DNA from: Trichothermofontia sp964536415
Lineage (GTDB): Bacteria; Cyanobacteriota; Cyanobacteriia; B231
NCBI GenBank assembly: GCA_964536415.1
Contig: CAZHXN010000004.1
Coordinates: forward strand, 1 to 64,000
Length of the DNA: 64,000 nucleotides
Direction: 5' to 3'
Numbering within the stretch: the stretch's first letter is position 1; each line of letters starts with the position of its first letter. The notes under the pieces are model-generated. The model did not search any database. It was not told where the DNA came from and saw nothing but the letters and a program-made list of their open reading frames with translations. Shown here piece by piece: positions 44,067-52,250 of the stretch. The translations under genes and the position numbers were made by a program.

Positions 44067-44918
44067 ATGCTTGATATTAAAATTTTTGATGTCGATCATG
44101 GCTTTAGTGCTGCCATCGATTGCTACAATCACAAGACCATTCTGCTTGATGTTGGCTTTAACTCTCGTAATGGATTTAGTCCGTGGCAGCACATCCTCAA
44201 GCAAAAGTGCCATGCAGTTGATTGTTTAATCATGCCAGTTTACGTGCAGGAACATTTAGAGGGTATTCCGGAGCTTTTTGAACACTTGTTGGCCGCTGGC
44301 ATTAATATTAATCAAGTTATCTTAAATCCTACCCTTAAAACTGATGAATTTCCTCTATTACAGGGAACGTTATCATGGTCAATGAATCCACTAGCTGTCA
44401 CGGCAAAACTCCATCCTGAGTGCCGACGGGTGAGCCAAAGCATGAAGATTGATGATATTGATTTTGTCTTTTTTTGGAATGCTCAAGAAACCTGTCAAGA
44501 CTTACGCGATCTGAGTTTGGTTACATTTTTATTCTATGAGGATATTAACATTATCCTACCGAGTGATCTTAAGACTGATGGTTGGCACACCTTATTGCAG
44601 TGCGAGGATTTTTGTCAACGGCTACGACAGGTTAATATTTTTGTGGCTGCTAATCATGGTCATGAAGATGGCTATTGTCCAGAAGTATTTAATTATTGTA
44701 GACCTGATGTTGTTATTGTCTCTAACGAAGCGTGTCAGTGCCTTTCATCCGTGATGTTGGAACGCTATAAAAATCATGCAAAGGGGGCACCTAATGGTGT
44801 CTGCGATCGTAAGGTGTTGACAACCCATGACGACGGTACAATTACGATTTCAAAATGTTTAGATCGACTGCGACAGATCACCAGCGAGCCTCAACGCTAT
44901 GAGGCCCGGGTTATTTGA
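44067..44918 (+). CDS. Metallo-beta-lactamase-fold protein (ComEC/Rec2-like) lacking the metal site
   Basis: A 283-residue protein with the ComEC-type MBL outline: IKIFDVDHGFSAAIDCYNHK, ILLDVGFNSR, then LIMPVYVQEHLEGI where active relatives have HxHxDH. The two first histidines are valine and the Asp is Glu; only the last His remains. FLFYEDINIILPSDL and VAANHGHEDGYCPEVF correspond to later strands. It is therefore probably not a metal-dependent hydrolase. GGAGAGA at 5-nt spacing supports ATG 44067. Low GC relative to neighbours suggests transfer. It is followed 70 nt later by an ArsR gene in the same direction. Confidence 0.75.
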   Translation: MLDIKIFDVDHGFSAAIDCYNHKTILLDVGFNSRNGFSPWQHILKQKCHAVDCLIMPVYVQEHLEGIPELFEHLLAAGININQVILNPTLKTDEFPLLQGTLSWSMNPLAVTAKLHPECRRVSQSMKIDDIDFVFFWNAQETCQDLRDLSLVTFLFYEDINIILPSDLKTDGWHTLLQCEDFCQRLRQVNIFVAANHGHEDGYCPEVFNYCRPDVVIVSNEACQCLSSVMLERYKNHAKGAPNGVCDRKVLTTHDDGTITISKCLDRLRQITSEPQRYEARVI

Positions 44919-44988
44919 CTCTAAGGGCACCTTTGATCAAGTGCTAAACTAGTCAGTAAGATTATAAGTGATAAAGTATAGACGCAAG

Positions 44989-45309
44989 ATGAGCTTTAAA
45001 CCCAGTTATTTCAAGTCTGACCTCTTCAAGATTTTGTCCAACCCTGTACGGATTCAAATCCTGGACACATTGCGTTTAGGGGAGAAAAGTGTTGGTTATA
45101 TTGCTGAATGGCTTGAGATTGAAGCATCAGCAGTCTCCCAACAATTAGCTGTGCTGCGTAGCCGGAATTTGGTCATCAGTCGTAAGCAAGGGAACTATGT
45201 ATTTTACTCAATTCGCGATCCTGCCATCTTCAAGGTATTAGATGCGGCCCTTGAAGTCTTTAACAACCACTTGGTTGAGGTGCGCGATGCTCTAGAGCAG
45301 TTGGAATGA
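44989..45309 (+). CDS. ArsR family transcriptional regulator
   Basis: A 106-residue winged-helix repressor-type protein: KSDLFKILSNPVRIQILDTL, IAEWLEIEASAVSQQLAVLR (recognition helix) and the wing RKQGNYVFYSIRDP. The metal-sensing CxC of ArsR/SmtB is absent from helix 3 (the corresponding region, YIAEWLEIE, has no Cys), so it senses something else or another site. ATG 44989 is used; a GTG at 44968 is in frame. It follows the degenerate MBL-fold gene; similar metal-free ArsR proteins often accompany SulP transporters in other bacteria. Confidence 0.88.
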   Translation: MSFKPSYFKSDLFKILSNPVRIQILDTLRLGEKSVGYIAEWLEIEASAVSQQLAVLRSRNLVISRKQGNYVFYSIRDPAIFKVLDAALEVFNNHLVEVRDALEQLE

Positions 45310-45364
45310 CATGCTTCGAGTCAATCTTCACCTTTCACCTAACTGTTGCTAGGAGTCCCATCCC

Positions 45365-45934
45365 ATGAACTTAGCCTGCGCTTCGTTCGAGAGTCCTCAT
45401 CTGACTGCCGCAGAGCGTTTTCTGAGAACGGCACAAAACCAAGCGGTGGATCGCCCGCCAGTTTGGATGATGCGGCAGGCTGGACGCTACCTCAAAGCAT
45501 ATCGGGAGATCCGGCAAAAGTACCCTTCCTTTAGAATGCGATCGGAAATTCCTGAACTTGCGATCGCGATCTCACTCCAGCCCTTTCATGCATTTCATCC
45601 GGATGGGGTCATCTTATTTTCTGATATTTTGACCCTCCTAGCGGCACTGGGGGTTGAATTTGAGATTACTGAAAGCAAAGGGCCAATTCTATCACATCCA
45701 ATTCGTTGTCAATCCCAAGTAGATGCGCTGCGTCCCCTTAGCCCCGATGCTGATTTATCCTTCATCGGCCAGATTGTACGAGGGCTGTGCGACGAGATCA
45801 AAGGACAGGCAGCAGTTCTGGGCTTTGTCGGTGCACCCTGGACCCTGGCAACCTACTTAGTGGAAGGGCAAAACTCAACCTACTACAGTCCTGATGTTTC
45901 CTCTGATCGAAGTCTTCACAAAAAAGCTGGGTGA
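45365..45934 (+). pseudogene. hemE: Uroporphyrinogen decarboxylase, 3' half missing
   Basis: The first ~172 residues are a normal HemE: PPVWMMRQAGRYLKAYREIR (active-site Arg loop), FRMRSEIPELAIAISLQPF, DGVILFSDILTLLAALG with the essential Asp, and FVGAPWTLATYLVEG. Homology then stops near 45880; the remaining frame (QNSTYYSPDVSS...) is the antisense of the adjoining methyltransferase gene. A full enzyme has ~350 residues. HemE is essential for chlorophyll and heme, so either an intact copy exists elsewhere, or this is a deletion or an assembly join. TAGGAG precedes ATG 45365. Confidence 0.85.
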
Positions 45935-46274
45935 CCCGTTCCCGATTTTGGCGCAGTCCAGCCGGTGAGCCGTGGTAGGTCCACACCCAATCATCTGGAG
46001 CTTGTTCGACTTGGGCAATTACCTGATCAACTACCGCATAAAAGTACCGCATAAAAGCGATTGCGGATTTGCGCAGCGCATTCAACACATACAACAGATC
46101 AATCGACTTAATCCGATAGCCCAAACGCGTTCCTTCCGCATTAAAGCTAGCAGGACCATCCCCCACCCCCAGGATGGCTGTCTGCAAGTCGGCATCCGTC
46201 AGGTTAAACATTTGGATATATTCAGCCAGAGATCGGCCAAAGGGTACCACCTGCTCCAGTTGCACTGCCATCAC
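45890..46274 (-). pseudogene. SAM-dependent methyltransferase, 3' part missing
   Basis: The N-terminal ~120 residues match a cyanobacterial SAM-dependent methyltransferase: VPFGRSLAEYIQMFNLTDAD, then the SAM-binding LGVGDGPASFNAEGTRLGY (G-x-G-x-G type) and YAVVDQVIAQVEQAPDDWVW. Sequence after about LFCEDFDQ is antisense hemE. Inside, a 13-nt unit, taccgcataaaag, is tandemly duplicated (46032-46044, 46045-46057). Skipping one copy gives the expected CAAQIRNRFYAVVDQV frame, so the present LNALRKSAIAFMRYFYAVV is a locally frameshifted segment restored by the duplication. Truncated and probably non-functional. Confidence 0.75.
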
Positions 46275-46282
46275 AAATCCGC

Positions 46283-47557
46283 CTAAAGAATATCGCGACC
46301 GAGGTAGGGTTGGAGGGCATCGGGGATGCGAACAGTGCGATCGGGCTGTTGGTACAGTTCTAGGATCGCGGCCATTGTGCGTCCGATGGCGAGACCAGAA
46401 CCGTTAAGAGTGTGTAGGTAGCGGGTGCCTTTTTTGCCCGGTTCCTTAAAGCGGATGTTGCCTCGACGCGCCTGAAAGTCGCCGCAGTTCGAGCAACTGG
46501 AGATTTCCCGATATTTCCCAGACGAGGGCAGCCATACCTCCAAGTCGTAGCATTTGGTGGCGGAGAAACCCAGATCGGCGGTACAGAGTTCGATCACCCG
46601 GTAGGGCAGTTGCAGCGCTTGTAGGATGGCTTCGGCGTTGGCGACGATACGCTCGTGTTCGTCGGCAGAGGTGTCGGGGTGGACGAGTTTGTAGAGTTCG
46701 ACTTTGCTGAACTGGTGCAGGCGGATCAGACCACGGGTGTCGCGTCCGTAACTACCGGCTTCGCGGCGGAAACAGGGGGTATAGGCGCAGTGGTAGATGG
46801 GTAACTCTTCACTACTCAGAATTTCGTCACGGTAGAGGCTGGTGATCGGGACTTCGGCGGTGGGGGTGAGCCAGAGGTCGTCGCGATCGCACTTAAAACT
46901 TTCGTCAGCAAATTTGGGCAGTTGGCCGGAGGCAGTAAGGGTTTGGCTATTGATGAGGAGCGGCGGCAGGACTTCGGTGTAACCGGCGGCGATCTGGCGA
47001 TCGAGCATGAAGCTAATCAAGGCACGTTCGAGGGCGGCCCCAGCCCCGATCAGGGTAACAAAGCGGCTCTGGGCAATCCGCACGGAGCGTTCAAAGTTAA
47101 GGATGCCCAACTGTTCGCCGATTTCCCAGTGGGGCAGGATGTCGGCATCGGCTGGAGGAAGATACTCATCACCCCAACGGCGGACTTCGACGTTGTCGTC
47201 TTCACTGGTGCCCTGGGGGGTGGCATCGCTGGGCAGGTTGGGGAAGGTGAGCAACAGGCTTTCGATTTGGGCCTTAAGTTCTTTTTCGCGGGGTTCGAGG
47301 TCGCTGAGTTGGGCCTTGATAGCATTGCCTTCGTCACGCAGGGCGGGGATGGCGGGATCAGTGCGATCGGCTTTCATTTTTTGGCCGACGAGTTTGCCGA
47401 TCTCATTGCTCCGGGTCTGGAGTTGGGTGCGTTGTTGTTCCAGGTCCCGCTGTTGTTGATCGAGGGCGAGGAGGGGTTGCAGATCGTAGTTGCCCCGGCG
47501 CTGGAGCCGTTCTTGCACGAAGGCTGGATTTTCCCGAATCAGTTTGAGATCAAGCAC
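46283..47557 (-). CDS. serS: Seryl-tRNA synthetase
   Basis: A 424-residue class II aminoacyl-tRNA synthetase. The N-terminal tRNA-binding coiled coil (RENPAFVQERLQRRGNYDLQ, then Q/R-rich helices to ~residue 105) precedes the catalytic core with motif 2 in FRREAGSYGRDTRG and motif 3 in NGSGLAIGRTMAAILE. GTG 47557 gives the conserved beginning (VLDLKLIREN, read as Met); a GTG at 47590 is also open but not conserved. Complete. The gene faces the truncated methyltransferase start 8 nt downstream of its stop. Confidence 0.95.
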   Translation of the reverse strand: MLDLKLIRENPAFVQERLQRRGNYDLQPLLALDQQQRDLEQQRTQLQTRSNEIGKLVGQKMKADRTDPAIPALRDEGNAIKAQLSDLEPREKELKAQIESLLLTFPNLPSDATPQGTSEDDNVEVRRWGDEYLPPADADILPHWEIGEQLGILNFERSVRIAQSRFVTLIGAGAALERALISFMLDRQIAAGYTEVLPPLLINSQTLTASGQLPKFADESFKCDRDDLWLTPTAEVPITSLYRDEILSSEELPIYHCAYTPCFRREAGSYGRDTRGLIRLHQFSKVELYKLVHPDTSADEHERIVANAEAILQALQLPYRVIELCTADLGFSATKCYDLEVWLPSSGKYREISSCSNCGDFQARRGNIRFKEPGKKGTRYLHTLNGSGLAIGRTMAAILELYQQPDRTVRIPDALQPYLGRDIL

Positions 47558-47605
47558 GGTGGTCGTTTTAGGTCTGTACCTCAGGGTCACCCCTTAGGAT
47601 ACCGT

Positions 47606-47651
47606 TATCATGGACAATCATGGACAGATATCATGGACAATCATGGACAGA
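47606..47651. repeat. 23-nt tandem repeat made of four ATCATGGACA units
   Basis: A 23-nt unit (47606-47628) is repeated perfectly at 47629-47651, and each unit holds two ATCATGGACA decamers. The array lies in the divergent promoter between serS and the HMA-domain gene, ending 9 nt before its Shine-Dalgarno. It could be iteron-like binding sites or just slippage products. Confidence 0.85.
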
Positions 47652-47673
47652 GAGCTAGACCCAGGAGGCTGTG

Positions 47674-47871
47674 ATGGCGACGTTTCAAGTGCAGGTTCCA
47701 ACGATCGCCTGTGAGCATTGTGTGAATACGATTACATCAGTGATCCAGGCGGCTGACCCGACGGCGCGGGTATCGGGTGATCCCAGTACCAAACATCTAA
47801 CGGTGGAAACGATGCTGTCGGAGGTGGATTTGCGAGCAGCGATCGTGGCAGCAGGTCACGAACCGGCCTAA
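47674..47871 (+). CDS. HMA-domain (CopZ/Atx1-like) metallochaperone
   Basis: A 65-residue single heavy-metal-associated domain. The metal loop reads TIACEHCVNTI, i.e. C-x-x-C (normally M-x-C-x-x-C; the Met position is Ile here), followed by the beta-alpha-beta core SGDPSTKHLTVETMLSEVDL. ATG 47674, 5 nt after AGGAGG, is preferred to GTG 47671. Likely a cytosolic copper carrier handing Cu(I) to P-type ATPases; no such ATPase is in the window. Confidence 0.9.
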   Translation: MATFQVQVPTIACEHCVNTITSVIQAADPTARVSGDPSTKHLTVETMLSEVDLRAAIVAAGHEPA

Positions 47872-47908
47872 ACTGCTATGGGGGTTAGAACCGAGATGCA
47901 GCCTTAAA

Positions 47909-48030
47909 TACAGCGTTTCCCAAGTCTCTGAAGGACAGCAGCACCTCACCCCTTCTCCCGCTCTGGGAGAGGGATTTAGGGTGAGGGCCGCACAAGTGAG
48001 ATGCCGCCCACTGAGGCGACAAAGGCTGTA
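47909..48030 (+). mobile_element. MITE-like element, 122 bp
   Basis: The left end TACAGCGTTTCCCAAGTCTC and the right end CACTGAGGCGACAAAGGCTG-TA are the same as in the inverted copy at 29796-29890. The core contains the hairpin-type segment CTTCTCCCGCTCTGGGAGAG. No coding capacity. It occupies most of the space between the HMA gene and the esterase gene. Confidence 0.75.
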
Positions 48031-48248
48031 GGCTCTGAGTTGAATTGTACTTTTTTTGCAAAGATGCTTTCAACCATGCTTGCAACGCTTTCGTGTACAG
48101 TTCTCGATGTCATCATCTCCCCTTTTAAGCGCATCTTTTCGCCCCTTCAAAGCTTGACTTTGGAGCTAGTCACGCATGGGCAATCCTGGTAACCTGAGGG
48201 TTGGCCCCGAAACTTTCCCAGTCAGGGAAAGCCCCTTTCACCTAAACA

Positions 48249-48310
48249 TTTACACATCAGCGTTTACACATCAGCGTTTATCTCAGCTTATCTCAGCTTA
48301 TCTCAGCCAA
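48249..48310 (+). repeat. Short tandem repeats upstream of the esterase core
   Basis: TTTACACATCAGCG occurs twice (48249-48262, 48263-48276), then TCTCAGCTTA occurs twice followed by the variant TCTCAGCCAA (48281-48310). They lie directly before AAAGGAG, the probable ribosome-binding site of the esterase. Confidence 0.9.
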
Positions 48311-48322
48311 AGGAGCCTCACC

Positions 48323-48967
48323 CTGTCTCTCCAGTCGATTACCATTCCGCCCCAAACCGATCGCCCAGCCACCGGGTTGATTGTGATGCTGCATGGTTGG
48401 GGGGCCAACGCCCAGGATTTAGTCCCGATCGCCCCCCTGACGAACTTACCTGACTATCAATTTATCTTTCCCGAAGCCCCCTTTCCCCATCCCTACACCT
48501 TCTCCGGCAAGATGTGGTATGACCTAGAAAGCAAGGACTACCAAGGCTTAACTGAAAGCCGAGAACACCTGCGGGATTGGCTGCAACGTCTAGAAGCCCA
48601 AACCCAAATTCCCCTGGAACGCACGATCCTGAGTGGCTTTTCCCAGGGGGGGGCCATGACCCTGGATGTGGGGCTGGATTTACCCCTGGCCGGGTTAGTC
48701 TGCTTTAGTGGCTATCTCCATCCGAGCGATCGTGGGAAAGATAAATTGCCTGTAGCGGTTCCCTATCCCCCTGTCCTCCTCCTCCATGGTGCTCAGGATA
48801 CCGTCGTGCCCCTACGCGCTGCTGAGCAAGCGTATCATGCCCTGCAAAGCTGGGGGGTACCCGTAGAGTACGAAACCTACCCAACGATGGGTCATGAAAT
48901 TCAACCCCCCTTGCTGGAGAAAATGCATCACTTTGTTCAGACGTTACCTGCCTTTGCAGCAAGTTAA
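48323..48967 (+). CDS. Phospholipase/carboxylesterase family alpha/beta hydrolase
   Basis: A ~214-residue hydrolase. GLIVMLHGWGANAQDL holds the oxyanion region, LSGFSQGGAMTLDVGL the nucleophile Ser (G-F-S-Q-G), GAQDTVVPL the Asp and YPTMGHEI the catalytic His. Homologues begin MSLQSITIPP-like; here the equivalent codon at 48323 is CTG, 5-8 nt after AAAGGAG, and the first upstream in-frame ATG is at 48176, across tandem repeats that are unlikely to be coding. Initiation at CTG or from the distant ATG (263 residues) remains open. Substrate: short esters or thioesters (family level). Confidence 0.85.
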   Translation: MSLQSITIPPQTDRPATGLIVMLHGWGANAQDLVPIAPLTNLPDYQFIFPEAPFPHPYTFSGKMWYDLESKDYQGLTESREHLRDWLQRLEAQTQIPLERTILSGFSQGGAMTLDVGLDLPLAGLVCFSGYLHPSDRGKDKLPVAVPYPPVLLLHGAQDTVVPLRAAEQAYHALQSWGVPVEYETYPTMGHEIQPPLLEKMHHFVQTLPAFAAS

Positions 48968-48979
48968 CCAGGAGTGGCG

Positions 48980-49396
48980 ATGGCTAATACGCTGATGACC
49001 TATACTGGGGGGTGTCATTGTGGTGCGGTGCGCTTTCAGGTGACGGTGACCGACGATCGCCGCGTCTATAACTGCAACTGCTCAATTTGTCGTAAAAAAG
49101 GCTTTTTACACCTGATTGTTCCCCCAGAACAGTTTACGTTGCTCCAGGGGGCCGATCATTTAACCTCGTATACTTTTAATACTGGGATTGCCAAACATCT
49201 ATTTTGTCGGACCTGTGGGATTCATGCTTTCTATCGCCCGCGATCGCACCCCGATCAGTTTGATGTTAATGTCCATTGTTTGGATGGGGATGTCGTCTCC
49301 CACTTTCAGATTCTGCCGTTTGATGGGGCCAACTGGGAAGCCAGTATTGACACCTTACGATCGCGTCATGCTCCCCAGGGACAAATTCCCCCGTAG
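48980..49396 (+). CDS. GFA (CENP-V-like) zinc-binding protein
   Basis: A 138-residue protein of the glutathione-dependent formaldehyde-activating fold. Zinc ligands: GGCHCGAVRFQ (C-x-C), NCNCSICRKKG (C-x-C-x-x-C) and FCRTCGIHAFYRP (C-x-x-C). ATG 48980 follows AGGAG at 6-nt spacing, preferred over GTG 48974. Only 12 nt separate it from the esterase stop, so they form an operon; an S-formylglutathione-type route has been suggested for such pairs elsewhere but is not demonstrated here. Confidence 0.9.
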   Translation: MANTLMTYTGGCHCGAVRFQVTVTDDRRVYNCNCSICRKKGFLHLIVPPEQFTLLQGADHLTSYTFNTGIAKHLFCRTCGIHAFYRPRSHPDQFDVNVHCLDGDVVSHFQILPFDGANWEASIDTLRSRHAPQGQIPP

Positions 49397-49465
49397 ATAA
49401 CGGGCCATCGGACACGGCTGATCACACGCCTACTCAAAACACTGGTTAGAAAGGACCCGAAATTC

Positions 49466-50872
49466 GTGGACTTCACTATTCAACAAGCCCTTGTCCCGAC
49501 TGAACAGGGTTATGGCACCGTCGATGTGCAAGTGGTGGCTGGTCGGATTCAGGCGATCGCCCCCCAGTTACCGATCGTCGGCACACCCATTGATGCTCGG
49601 GATCTCCTCTTACTGCCCGGTTTTGTCAACGCTCATACCCACTCCTCCGAGATCTGGCAACGCGGCTGTATTCCTCCCCGGCCCCTGGAACTGTGGATTG
49701 CCGAATTGTATGACTTTGCCCCCCTAGATCCTGAACAGATTTACCTGAGTGCCCTGGTGACTGCCGTGGAGACTCTGCTGTCAGGGGGAACCACCGTCGT
49801 GGATCACCTCGTCCTCATTCCTGGCCAGGAGCTTGAAACGATCGCGGCTGCCGTGCGGGCCTATCGGGAAGTGGGCATTCGGGCCTTTATCGGTCCGCTT
49901 ATTCAGGATCAACCGCTGATCACGAGCCTGCCCACCGGCAACAACAGTCCCGCACCGGCTAGGGCCTATTCCTATTCCACCCAGGCAGTACTGGCCATGA
50001 TGCAGCAGGCCATTACCCAGTTTCATGATCCCGCCGCTGGCATTCATCTGATGCTGGCCCCCACCGGTCTACAACTCTGTTCCGATGCCCTGATGACAGG
50101 GTGTGTGGACTTGAGCGATCGCTACCACCTGTGTCGCCATGCCCACCTACTGGAAACCAGAGCACAGCAATTACTGGCCCAGGAAACCTATGGCTACAGT
50201 GCCGTTATATATCTGAAACAGTTGGGCTTCCTCGGCGATCGCACCTCCCTGGCCCACTGCATTTGGCTGGATGACGCTGACATTCAACTCTTGGCCCAGA
50301 CCCGCTCCACCGTAGTTCACAATCCCCTGAGTAACCTGCGCTTGGGCAGTGGCATTGCGCCGATCTTGCGCTATCGGCAAGCCGGGGTGAATGTCAGCTT
50401 TGGCTGCGATGGAGCCGCCAGTAACGACGGCCAAGATTTACTCGAAGCGATCAAAATTGGCACGATGCTGCACAACACTACTGACCTGGACTATCGCCAT
50501 TGGATCACCCCTCGACAGGCGCTTGAGATGGCCGCCCTCGGTGGCGCGATCGGCTTGAACCTAGCGGATGAACTCGGTTCGCTGACGGTGGGGAAACAGG
50601 CGGATCTGGTGCTCTATGATTTGAGCAATTTGTCCCTTTTGCCGCGAACGGATGCGATCGGTCTCCTGGTTTATGGTCGTCCCATGCAGGTGGTCAAAGC
50701 GGCCTGGGTCGCCGGTGAAGCGGTTGTCAGCGCTGGGAAAATCGCTCGAATTGACGTGGATAGTCTGCGGCAGGAACTCTTGGCCCGGAGCCAGTGGCGC
50801 TATGGACGCCCTTCCCCCACAGCGGACCAGTTTGAACCTCGTTATCGATCGGTGATGCAGCTTCCTGGTTAA
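49466..50872 (+). CDS. Amidohydrolase (cytosine/S-adenosylhomocysteine deaminase-like)
   Basis: A 468-residue metal-dependent hydrolase. The metal site is visible in LLPGFVNAHTHSSEIWQRG (H-x-H), SLAHCIWLDDADI (His) and VSFGCDGAASNDGQDLLEAI (Asp in place of the C-terminal-strand Asp). The N-terminal small beta domain (VDVQVVAGRIQAIAPQLP) and C-terminal GSLTVGKQADLVLYDL are as in the SAH deaminase/chlorohydrolase group. The exact substrate cannot be assigned. GTG 49466 lies 10 nt after AAAGGA. Confidence 0.85.
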   Translation: MDFTIQQALVPTEQGYGTVDVQVVAGRIQAIAPQLPIVGTPIDARDLLLLPGFVNAHTHSSEIWQRGCIPPRPLELWIAELYDFAPLDPEQIYLSALVTAVETLLSGGTTVVDHLVLIPGQELETIAAAVRAYREVGIRAFIGPLIQDQPLITSLPTGNNSPAPARAYSYSTQAVLAMMQQAITQFHDPAAGIHLMLAPTGLQLCSDALMTGCVDLSDRYHLCRHAHLLETRAQQLLAQETYGYSAVIYLKQLGFLGDRTSLAHCIWLDDADIQLLAQTRSTVVHNPLSNLRLGSGIAPILRYRQAGVNVSFGCDGAASNDGQDLLEAIKIGTMLHNTTDLDYRHWITPRQALEMAALGGAIGLNLADELGSLTVGKQADLVLYDLSNLSLLPRTDAIGLLVYGRPMQVVKAAWVAGEAVVSAGKIARIDVDSLRQELLARSQWRYGRPSPTADQFEPRYRSVMQLPG

Positions 50873-52236
50873 CCGGCAACGCTGGCAACACTCTCTAAAT
50901 CGGGGCTGGTCTCAGAAAGGTACAGCCGCTCCTCACTCGCATCGTACTCAAAGAGTTCAGCATAACGTCCCCAGTCTATCGCCGTCGCAAATTGACGTTC
51001 GGCTTCTTCACGGGGGAAATGTTCATCCCAGAGGTCTAAAAAGAAATCAGCCCGCATCGAACCACTGCGTTTTTCCCGCAGTGTTTGGACGATGCTCCGG
51101 ATTACGGGAACGTGGGTGAGCACTTGCTTACGGAACAGATCCTTACTGCGGAGGATCGTTGTTGTCGCAAAATCCTGACCAATGTCTGTCAGGCACACAT
51201 CCCCCTGGGATACCGCCGCAAATCCCAGTAGGACGGCTGCATCCAGAATGGGCAAGAGATCGTCGACCGCCAGTTGGAGCCGCTCCGCCAGTCGGGGAAT
51301 ATCATCGGTGCCTTCAGGTTGATCCACAATCAATTCCAGCAGACCGCTAATGCCCCCCACGCGCGCATGGGGTAAGGCGATCGCATAGGGCGATGGCGCT
51401 GCGGGTTGGGGCTGCGGCTGCACCGACACCTGACCCGTGACTTCAATCTCCGGATTAGTCATAACGGTGTAGATATAATCCACCAGGGAAGCAAAACGAG
51501 GAGAATTGCGATCGTGGGGCCGGGGTAAATCAATTACCACTTCCCCCCGGATATGCCCTGGATTAGAGCCTAAAATGACCACGCGATCGGCTAGAAATAC
51601 CGCTTCTTCAATATTGTGAGTGACGATTAAAATACTTTTCGAGGGGAAGGTTTTGGCATTCCACAGGTCATCAATTTCCCCCCGCAGGTTTTCTGAAGTC
51701 AGGACATCTAGGGCACTGAAGGGTTCATCCATGAATAGAACCTGGGGTTCTAACACAAAGGCACGGGCAAACCCCACCCGCTGTTTCATCCCCCCCGAAA
51801 GCTCCTTGGGATAGGCACTTTCAAACCCATCTAACCCCACCAGGTCAATGGCCTTGAGAGCACGCCGTCGCCGCTCCTCGCGCTTAACCCCCCGGGCTTC
51901 TAACCCTAACTCCACATTTTCCTGAACCGTTAACCACGGCAACAGGGCAAAACTTTGAAAGACCATTGCCACGTCGTTATTAGCACCCCGTAGGGGCCTA
52001 CCATTGCTGAGTACCTGCCCCTGACTAGGCGGGATCAACCCGGCCATAATGCGGAGTAGGGTGCTTTTGCCACTGCCACTGCGTCCCAACAGGGCAACGA
52101 CTTCACCCGCTTTTACCACTAAGCTGATGTTACTGAGGACCGTAAACTCACCTTTGCCATCGGGCAGCGGAAAATGTTTAGAAACCTGTGTAACGGTAAT
52201 TAAGTCCATTAAATCAGTAGGATTCGGGTTTATCAT
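50869..52236 (-). CDS. Nitrate/sulfonate-type ABC transporter ATPase with C-terminal AAA-associated domain
   Basis: A 455-residue ABC ATPase. Walker A GRSGSGKSTL, Q-loop VFQSFALLPWLTV, signature LSGGMKQRV, Walker B VLFMDEPFSALD and the switch His in IVTHNIEEAV are all intact. After ~residue 270 comes the C-terminal domain found in this NtrC/TauB-like group (ELIVDQPEGTDDIPRLAERL; FVATAIDWGRYAELFEYD). ATG 52236 is selected because GGGAGGT lies 6 nt upstream; upstream frame sequence belongs to the permease gene's tail. It lies just after the permease gene (overlap-free, 14 nt). No substrate-binding protein gene is adjacent. Confidence 0.92.
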   Translation of the reverse strand: MINPNPTDLMDLITVTQVSKHFPLPDGKGEFTVLSNISLVVKAGEVVALLGRSGSGKSTLLRIMAGLIPPSQGQVLSNGRPLRGANNDVAMVFQSFALLPWLTVQENVELGLEARGVKREERRRRALKAIDLVGLDGFESAYPKELSGGMKQRVGFARAFVLEPQVLFMDEPFSALDVLTSENLRGEIDDLWNAKTFPSKSILIVTHNIEEAVFLADRVVILGSNPGHIRGEVVIDLPRPHDRNSPRFASLVDYIYTVMTNPEIEVTGQVSVQPQPQPAAPSPYAIALPHARVGGISGLLELIVDQPEGTDDIPRLAERLQLAVDDLLPILDAAVLLGFAAVSQGDVCLTDIGQDFATTTILRSKDLFRKQVLTHVPVIRSIVQTLREKRSGSMRADFFLDLWDEHFPREEAERQFATAIDWGRYAELFEYDASEERLYLSETSPDLESVASVAG

Positions 52237-52250
52237 GGCGCGACCTCCCT

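Noticed and set aside
46922..47674. 250-residue plus-strand frame opposite serS
   Set aside because: Antisense shadow of serS; the SerS motifs are all in the other strand.
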